Shown here: positions 7,162 through 12,602 of the stretch, one piece after another
How the letters are laid out: each line of letters starts with the position of its first letter
How positions within the stretch are numbered: the first letter of the stretch is position 1
From: DATLCI01 sp046714215
GTDB lineage: Bacteria; Acidobacteriota; Terriglobia; Terriglobales; Acidobacteriaceae
Direction of reading: 5' to 3'
Assembly: GCA_046714215.1 (NCBI GenBank)
Contig: JBKKBM010000260.1
Coordinates: forward strand, 1-12,602
Length of the DNA stretch: 12,602 nt
Notes under the pieces: model-generated
The model's database searches: none
Told to the model about the DNA's origin: nothing
What the model saw: only the letters and a program-made list of their open reading frames with translations
Position numbers and translations under genes: made by a program

Positions 7162-7845
7162 ATGAAGAAGCTGTTCGCCAGTCTCGCCCTACTGACATTT
7201 TCCCTGGGCGCTGTCGCGCAAGATCCTCCCCAGCATGATGCACCGAAGCCCGCAGGTGAAGGCCGTCCGCGCGGTGAAGGACGCATGCAGATGCGTGGCC
7301 CCGGCACCGCCGGCACCATCACCGCGATCGACGGACAAACCATCACGTTGAAGACTTTCAACAGCGGGACCGCGACGGTGAAACTTACCGACCAGACCCG
7401 CTACAGCAAAGATCGCCAACCTGCCAAGCTGGCGGAGTTCAAGGTGGGGGACAGCATTGTGGTGCGGGGTGAAGACGCGGGCGAGAACACTTATACCGCC
7501 CAGATGGTCGCAGCCGCGGGTGGCGGAATGATGCAGATGATGGCCGAGGGCATGGGAAAACAATTCATCGCGGGAAAAGTAGAAGAGATCGACGAACTTA
7601 AGCTCACCATCGCCCGTGTCGATGGTCAAACCCAAGTAATTGAAGTGGATGAGAATACTTCGTTTCGTAAGCAGGGCGAGAGCATCACGCTGGCCGAGAT
7701 CAAAGTGGGTGACCAGGTCATGGGCCGGGGCGCGGTAAAGGATGGCGTCTTCGTGCCGGCCATACTCAACGTCGGCCAGTTCCCTCAGATGCGGATGGGC
7801 CCCGGTGGAAACCCGCCCGAACAAAAAAGACCTGATCCGAAATAA
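7162..7845 (+). CDS. Exported protein with two DUF5666-like beta-barrel repeats
   Basis: The 227-residue protein has a signal peptide (MKKLFASLALLTFSLG) with predicted cleavage AVA|QD after residue 19, then a Pro/Gly/Arg-rich stretch. Two homologous units follow, at about 50-118 and 136-204. Each has a G-x-(I/V) strand start (GTITAIDG, GKVEEIDE), a T-x-(Y/F) turn (DQTRYSKD, ENTSFRKQ), then an A-E-(F/I)-KVGD motif and closing strands, the pattern of DUF5666. The linker is methionine-rich (Met123, 124, 126, 127, 131), and MQMRGPG (42-48) near one end is echoed by QMRMGPG (209-215) near the other. GAGAGGA at 7152-7158 precedes the ATG. The Oar-like gene starts 18 bases downstream, so they are likely cotranscribed. 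It is probably periplasmic or surface-associated. The molecular role of DUF5666 is not established; metal binding by the Met clusters is only a guess. Confidence 0.87.
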   Translation: MKKLFASLALLTFSLGAVAQDPPQHDAPKPAGEGRPRGEGRMQMRGPGTAGTITAIDGQTITLKTFNSGTATVKLTDQTRYSKDRQPAKLAEFKVGDSIVVRGEDAGENTYTAQMVAAAGGGMMQMMAEGMGKQFIAGKVEEIDELKLTIARVDGQTQVIEVDENTSFRKQGESITLAEIKVGDQVMGRGAVKDGVFVPAILNVGQFPQMRMGPGGNPPEQKRPDPK

Positions 7846-7863
7846 CGGACACGAACGGAACCG

Positions 7864-10800
7864 ATGAAGCAACGCATCCTTGCTGCGGTAACGCTGTTGG
7901 CCTGCCTACCCGCCTTCGCATTCGCGCAGGAGACAACGACTCCCGCGCCTGCCCCAACTTCCGGCCCCGTGGTCGGTGAGATCACCGGGTCAGTGAGATC
8001 CGGCGCCACGCCGATGCCCGGAGTGTCAATCACCGCCGCCAATACGCTTACCGGACGAAAAGTCTTCACCTCCACCGATGTAGAGGGTAAATACACCGTG
8101 CGGGTGACGGGCAAAGGCCGCTACGTGATCAAGGCAGAGCTGCCGGCGTTCGCAACCGCCACGAAAGAAGCAGTGGTGAATGAAGCCACGCCCCAGCATG
8201 TGGTCGACCTGGAGATGATGTTGTTCTCGCGGGCGCAAGCGGCGGCCGCGCAACAGCAATCGCAACAACAACAGGCCATCAACTCTCTAGTGGGAGGCGG
8301 ATTCCAAAACCTCTCGCTCACCCAAGGTGAGAGTATGGGCGATACGCCGGCCCCAGCCAACGGATCTGTGGAAGGTGGCGGTAGCGAAATGCCTACCGCG
8401 GCGATGGGCGGTGAAGCAGCGACGGAGTCCGTATCGATCGCTGGGAACATGGGGCGCACGGAGAGCCTCGGTCTCAACAGCGATGCCATGCAGGACCGCA
8501 TCCAGGAGATGCGCGACCGTATGGAGCGGGGCGACATGAGCCTGGGCGGAGGTCTCGGCATCATGGTCGGCGGAGGAGGCGCCCCGGGTGGTGGTGGCGT
8601 CATGATCAGGATCGGGGGAGCCGGTGGTGTCGGGGGCGGACGCGGGGGACGCGGACGTTTCAACGTGAACCAGCCCCATGGCATGCTTTCGTACAACCTG
8701 GGAGCATCCGCGTTGGACGCGCGTCCGTACTCACTTACCGGACAGCAGGCAGCGAAGCCAAGCTATGCGCAACACCGCATCATGGGGACCATTGGCGGGC
8801 CGCTGAATATCCCGAAGGTCTACCAGGGCGGCACCAAGACATTTTATTTTCTCAACTATTTCGCGAATATCGCGGCGAATCCGTTTGACATGTTCTCCAC
8901 GGTGCCAACGGCAGCGGAACGGGCCGGTGATTTCTCGCAGACCGTGATCCGCTCCGGCGTCAATGCCGGACAACCGGTGGTGATCTACGATCCGCTCACG
9001 GGCTTGCCGTTCACGAATAATCAGATCCCCAACACCCGTATCAACAGCGCCGCGGCTGGGCTCTTACGCTTCTATCCGGGCGCGAATCAGACGGACAGCA
9101 TCCAGAACTACCACCGGACAACCTCCTCTGACACCATCGCTCACAATGTGAACCTGCGCCTGATCCATAACTTTGGCGGAGGCGGTGGCCAGGGCGGCAA
9201 TCCGATGGCGGCGCTCATGGGGGGCCGCAACAGCCTGAACTTCGGCTTTAACTATCGCACCAGCGAGAGCGATATCCGCAATTTATCGCCAGAGTTGGGC
9301 GGCACCGGTCACGGCAATGGCATGAACGTGAATGCGGGTTGGGTGAAAGGCATTAAGAAAGTCACCAACCGGCTTACGTTCAACTTCAATCACAATGAGT
9401 CGCGCAGCCAGAACCTATACGCCGGGATAGAGGACATCGAGGGTGACCTGGGCATCGCCGGTGTATCCAGCGACCCATTTGATTGGGGCGCGCCCACGCT
9501 GTCGTTCACCAACTTTAGCGGCATCCGCGACGTGAACCCGTCGCGACGGGTGGACGATTCGTGGCAAATCTCCGACAACTCATCGTACCGGTACAAGAAA
9601 CACAACCTGCGTTTTGGCGGCGATTATCGGCGCACCCGTTTGGATCTGCATTCCAATCCTAATCCGCGCGGGTCGTTCACATTCACCGGATTCTCCACCG
9701 CGCAGACCACGCTGGTGGGGGGCGTGCCCGTGCGCACCCCGGGCTCGGGATATGACTTCGCCGACTTTCTGCTGGGACTTCCGCAGCAGACCGGCTTGCA
9801 GTTCGGCGCTAACAACTACCGCTTTCCGGGTAACAACTACAGCCTCTTCTTGCAGGACGATTGGCGCCTTCATGCCAATCTGACTTTGAATCTCGGGTTG
9901 CGTTATGAGTACGTCGGTCCGCTGACGGAGGCGAGCAACCGGCTGGTAAATCTCGATGCAGCGGGCGGCTTCACGGCCGTGTCTCCGGTGTTTCCGGGGA
10001 CAACGGGCGCATTCTCCGGCGCATTCCCCAAGAGCTTGGTGAATCCGGACCGCAACAACTTTGCTCCGCGCGTGGGCATGGCCTGGAGTCCGCTGGCGAA
10101 GACGGTGGTCCGCGCCGGCTACGGCATCAACTACAACGTGGGCGCGTATTCCAGCTTTGTGCAGCAGCTTGCCTTCCAGCCGCCCTTCTCGATCACTTCG
10201 ACGAATGTGTCCTCGGGCACGAACCCGCTGACCTTGCAAAACGGATTCCCGGCCACCACCGGCGTGGTTACTAACAACTTTGGCGTGGACCGCGATTATC
10301 GCCTGGGCTACGTGCAGACGTGGAATCTCGACGTGCAGCGGGAGTTGATGCCCGGCCTCGCCCTCAACGTCAGCTACAACGGCGCTAAAGGTACGCGTCT
10401 CGATATGCAACGCGCGCCCAACCGTACGCCCACGGGCCTGCGTATCCCCGGAGTGCAGGCATTCTTGTGGCAGTCGTCAGAGGCTGCGTCCATACTTCAT
10501 TCGGGAAGGCTGCGGTTGCGGAAGCGGATGCAGAAGGGCATATCCATTGGCGGTTCGTATACGTACTCGAAGTCGCTCGACAATGCGTCGAGCATCGGCG
10601 GTGGAGCGACGGTCGTCGCGCAGAACGATCTTGACTTGGCGGCGGAGCGCGGTTTGTCGAGCTTCGATCAACGGCATCGCGCCAACATCGACTACACCAT
10701 CGAGCTTCCCTTCGGCACCAACAAGCGCTGGCTCTCCACCGGGAACGCGGCGGCGAAAGTGCTGGGCGATTGGACCATCCAGGGCGGAATGAGCGCGCGC

Positions 10801-11211
10801 TCGGGCAGTCCGTTCACGCCGCGGGTCATTGGTTCGTTTGCCGACGTCGCCGGGGGCGTGAATGGAACGCTGCGCGCCAATATTACCGGGCAGCCGATTG
10901 CGCTGGACGACCCCAGCGTGCTGCTGTTCTTTAACACGGGAGCCTTCGTGGCACCGCCGAGCGGACAGTTCGGCAACGCGCGGCGCAACTCCATCACCGG
11001 GCCGGGTGCGGTGACCTTCGACTTCTCTTTGAACAAGAACATCCCGCTGAAAGACACGCGGGCCGTTGACTTCCGCTTCCAGGTGAACAACGCCCTCAAT
11101 CACGTCAATTACACCGGCATTGATGCGGTGGTGAACTCGCCCTCGTTCGGGCGGGTAGTTTCCGTGGGCTCGATGCGCAGGATCCAATTCAACACGCGAT
11201 TCCGCTTCTAG
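7864..11211 (+). CDS. Oar-like / TonB-dependent-receptor-type outer-membrane protein with carboxypeptidase-regulatory domain
   Basis: The 1115-residue protein starts with a signal peptide (predicted cleavage AFA|QE after residue 21; Cys14 in LLAC is a less likely lipobox) and an Ala/Pro/Thr linker. A carboxypeptidase-regulatory-like domain follows at about 37-118 (GEITGSVRSG, PMPGVSITA, DVEGKYTV). Residues 119-265 are low-complexity: a Gln cluster (130-137), then a Gly-rich run (about 231-265). The barrel begins near 266, with features typical of acidobacterial Oar/TonB-receptor proteins (GTIGGPLNIP, KTFYFLNYF, STVPTAAERAGDFS, LFLQDDWR, LNLGLRYEY, APRVGMAWSP), and ends in the aromatic C-terminal strand NTRFRF. 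I see no canonical plug domain or TonB box. It may move large substrates or act as a surface adhesin; substrate unknown. It sits 18 bases after the DUF5666 gene and 18 before the VWA gene, with only weak ribosome-binding sites, suggesting translational coupling. Confidence 0.92.
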   Translation: MKQRILAAVTLLACLPAFAFAQETTTPAPAPTSGPVVGEITGSVRSGATPMPGVSITAANTLTGRKVFTSTDVEGKYTVRVTGKGRYVIKAELPAFATATKEAVVNEATPQHVVDLEMMLFSRAQAAAAQQQSQQQQAINSLVGGGFQNLSLTQGESMGDTPAPANGSVEGGGSEMPTAAMGGEAATESVSIAGNMGRTESLGLNSDAMQDRIQEMRDRMERGDMSLGGGLGIMVGGGGAPGGGGVMIRIGGAGGVGGGRGGRGRFNVNQPHGMLSYNLGASALDARPYSLTGQQAAKPSYAQHRIMGTIGGPLNIPKVYQGGTKTFYFLNYFANIAANPFDMFSTVPTAAERAGDFSQTVIRSGVNAGQPVVIYDPLTGLPFTNNQIPNTRINSAAAGLLRFYPGANQTDSIQNYHRTTSSDTIAHNVNLRLIHNFGGGGGQGGNPMAALMGGRNSLNFGFNYRTSESDIRNLSPELGGTGHGNGMNVNAGWVKGIKKVTNRLTFNFNHNESRSQNLYAGIEDIEGDLGIAGVSSDPFDWGAPTLSFTNFSGIRDVNPSRRVDDSWQISDNSSYRYKKHNLRFGGDYRRTRLDLHSNPNPRGSFTFTGFSTAQTTLVGGVPVRTPGSGYDFADFLLGLPQQTGLQFGANNYRFPGNNYSLFLQDDWRLHANLTLNLGLRYEYVGPLTEASNRLVNLDAAGGFTAVSPVFPGTTGAFSGAFPKSLVNPDRNNFAPRVGMAWSPLAKTVVRAGYGINYNVGAYSSFVQQLAFQPPFSITSTNVSSGTNPLTLQNGFPATTGVVTNNFGVDRDYRLGYVQTWNLDVQRELMPGLALNVSYNGAKGTRLDMQRAPNRTPTGLRIPGVQAFLWQSSEAASILHSGRLRLRKRMQKGISIGGSYTYSKSLDNASSIGGGATVVAQNDLDLAAERGLSSFDQRHRANIDYTIELPFGTNKRWLSTGNAAAKVLGDWTIQGGMSARSGSPFTPRVIGSFADVAGGVNGTLRANITGQPIALDDPSVLLFFNTGAFVAPPSGQFGNARRNSITGPGAVTFDFSLNKNIPLKDTRAVDFRFQVNNALNHVNYTGIDAVVNSPSFGRVVSVGSMRRIQFNTRFRF

Positions 11212-11229
11212 ACAGGCCATTTCACATAG

Positions 11230-11865
11230 ATGAGAACTCTCAGGCACCTTCGCAGCTTCACGACTTATGCAGCTCTTCTCGGACTGCTGTGCCCGACGCT
11301 GCTGGCGCAGGATCCCATCCCACCGTCGCAAGCCCAGCAACGGGAATTAACCTTCAAGGTGACCTCTGATCTGGTGCTGGTCAATGTAGTGGCACGCGAC
11401 AAAAAGGGCGCATTAGTCCCCGACCTTAAGCGCGAAGACTTCACGCTGCTGGAAGATAACAAGCCGCAGAAGGTCTCGAGCTTTGACATTGAGAACACGG
11501 AGTTAGCGGCGCCGCCCGAGGTCGCGGGTGCCTCCGTCGAAGGCGGACCGGCGCAGGCCGTAGGGGAAGGAGCGTCGAAGGCGCCGACAGGGACGAATGC
11601 GCCGGCGACCAATGCGAACCTAAAGAATCGCCGGCTGATCGTATTGTTTTTTGATTTCAGCGGGATGGAAGAGGAAGAGATCACGCGGGCGGTGGAAGCG
11701 GCGCAGAAGTATCTGGACAAACAGATGACTGCGGCGGACACGGTTGCTATCACGTCCTTCTCTTCGGAGTTGGTGGTCAATCAGGACTTCACGGCAGACC
11801 ACGCTGCGCTAAAAAACGCCCTGGCGCGATTTACTTCCACCAGCGGCGAGGGATTTGAGGCGTGA
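11230..11865 (+). CDS. N-terminal ORF of the interrupted VWA protein as literally translated
   Basis: If the TGA terminates, this 211-residue product is made: signal peptide, an N-terminal domain (about 34-95), an Ala/Gly-rich linker (about 96-130) and the first half of the VWA fold up to the predicted helix HAALKNALARF. It lacks the later VWA strands, so it is unlikely to fold as a functional domain alone. This entry describes the same gene as the interrupted-gene entry, under the alternative reading that the stop is real and final. Confidence 0.6.
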   Translation: MRTLRHLRSFTTYAALLGLLCPTLLAQDPIPPSQAQQRELTFKVTSDLVLVNVVARDKKGALVPDLKREDFTLLEDNKPQKVSSFDIENTELAAPPEVAGASVEGGPAQAVGEGASKAPTGTNAPATNANLKNRRLIVLFFDFSGMEEEEITRAVEAAQKYLDKQMTAADTVAITSFSSELVVNQDFTADHAALKNALARFTSTSGEGFEA

Positions 11866-11880
11866 CAGGACGCCGCGTCC
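11863..11880 (+). other. In-frame TGA followed by a short GC hairpin
   Basis: The TGA is followed by C (UGA-C, a weak termination context in E. coli) and, two bases on, by GGACG (11868-11872), loop CCG, CGTCC (11876-11880), a perfect 5-bp stem. The hairpin is too close to the stop and lacks the loop features of a bacterial SECIS element, so selenocysteine is unlikely. Its role, if any, in readthrough is unproven. Confidence 0.4.
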
Positions 11881-12602
11881 GGCACCAACGCATTCGCTGC
11901 GGAAGACAGCGACTTTAACACCTTTAACACGGACCGCAAGCTACAGGCACTGCAGTCGTTGGCCAAGGGCCTGGCCCGGATCGAGCAGAAGAAGTCGATC
12001 ATCTATTTCAGCAACGGCGTAAGCACGAACGGGTTGGAGAACCAGTCACAACTACGCGCTACGGTGAATGAGGCGCTGAAAGCAAACGTCGCCATCTACA
12101 CTATGGACGTTCGTGGATTGCAGGCGATGCCGCCGGGTGGCGATGCCTCTACGGGCAGCGTGCGTGGGGCCGGCATGTTCACCGGGGCGGCGGTGCAGGG
12201 CCAGATGGATGCGAACTTCGGCACACAGGAGACGCTGACCACGCTTGCTTCTGACACCGGCGGCCGCGCCTTTCTCGACTCCAACGATTTCAATAAGGTC
12301 TTCAGCCGGGTGCAGCAGGATACGTCCGCTTATTACGTGCTTTCGTTCCGCAGTGCCAATCTCAGCAAAGACGGCCGCTACCGCAAGCTGACCGTAAAGG
12401 TGAACCGTCCTGATGTGAAGCTGGAATTCCGCTCCGGATACTACGCCGGCAAAGACTTTGGCCACTCCACCAAGGAAGACCGCGAAGAGGCGCTGGAGAA
12501 GGAACTCAACTCCGAGCTGCCGGCGACGGATGTGGCCGTATACATGGCCGCAGCCTATTTCCGGCGCAATGACGGGCAGTATTTTGTGCCGGTCTCGATC
12601 GT

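Larger units (their letters stand above)
11230..12602 (+). pseudogene. VWA-domain exported protein (VWFA-related Acidobacterial type) interrupted by an in-frame TGA; 3' end beyond window
   Basis: Ignoring the TGA at 11863-11865 (codon 212), one frame runs from ATG 11230 to the window edge: at least 457 codons with no frameshift. Before the stop are a signal peptide (predicted cleavage LLA|QD after residue 26), a beta-rich domain with VNVVARDKKG and DFTLLEDNKPQKV, and the first VWA strand RRLIVLFFDFSGM. After it come a further VWA strand KKSIIYFSNG, AIYTMDVRG, TLASDTGGRAFLDSNDF, DTSAYYVLSFRS and SGYYAG, all in the usual family order. The metal-site motif is degenerate (Asp142, Ser144, but Met146 in place of the second Ser of DxSxS). 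It may be a recent nonsense mutation, a sequencing error or translational readthrough; TGA is a genuine stop elsewhere here (etfA). It is third in the envelope cassette, 18 bases after the Oar-like gene, with poor Shine-Dalgarno. Confidence 0.8.

Noticed and set aside
9580..11340. Two long minus-strand open frames (276 and 287 codons) opposite the Oar-like gene
   Set aside because: Their His/Arg/Ala-rich composition is typical of antisense shadows of high-GC genes, and they have no recognisable motifs.
11863..11865. Genetic code with TGA as a sense codon
   Set aside because: etfA ends at a TGA (2409-2411) that overlaps the next gene's start, so TGA acts as a stop in this genome.
11863..11910. 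Selenocysteine insertion at the in-frame TGA
   Set aside because: The hairpin starts only two bases after TGA with a 5-bp stem and CCG loop, unlike bacterial SECIS geometry, and the position is not a redox site in VWA proteins.

Overview
The window looks like a chromosomal segment from an Acidobacteriota (Terriglobia-like) bacterium. This is inferred from three things: moderately high GC with GC-rich third codon positions, an Oar-like outer-membrane receptor with a carboxypeptidase-regulatory domain and Gly-rich linker, and a downstream protein of the 'VWFA-related Acidobacterial domain' type. No mobile element, CRISPR array, rRNA or tRNA is visible.

Layout. (1) 3-443: the 3' end of a Lys/Ala/Ser/Glu-rich low-complexity protein, closed by a clean rho-independent terminator. 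(2) 604-4123: an electron-transfer operon, etfB-etfA-ETF:quinone oxidoreductase, with a 4-nt overlap between the last two genes. Its products should carry electrons from flavin dehydrogenases through ETF to membrane quinone; no acyl-CoA dehydrogenase lies in the window. (3) 4238-4762: a small exported protein of unknown function, facing a convergent gene across a bidirectional terminator. (4) 4819-5829, minus strand: an exported zinc-dependent S1/P1-nuclease/phospholipase-C-fold hydrolase with a complete predicted ligand set. (5) 6006-6992: moaA, first step of molybdenum cofactor synthesis, divergent from the hydrolase across an intergenic region with a palindromic -10 element. (6) 7162 to the window end: a tight three-gene cell-envelope cassette (a tandem DUF5666 protein, an Oar/TonB-receptor-like outer-membrane protein, a VWA protein) with two 18-nt gaps.

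Points most worth a second look. The VWA gene is interrupted by one in-frame TGA (11863-11865) in a leaky UGA-C context, with a GC hairpin two bases downstream; the frame then continues intact to the window edge. Four of the five proteins here with a visible signal peptide have a predicted cleavage site directly before glutamine, like the 'Q-rule' described for Bacteroidetes. The exception is the hydrolase, where cleavage should expose the tryptophan needed as zinc ligand. The Oar-like protein seems to have a low-complexity linker where the plug domain would normally be. I see no convincing wholly new system; the envelope cassette is the least understood part.
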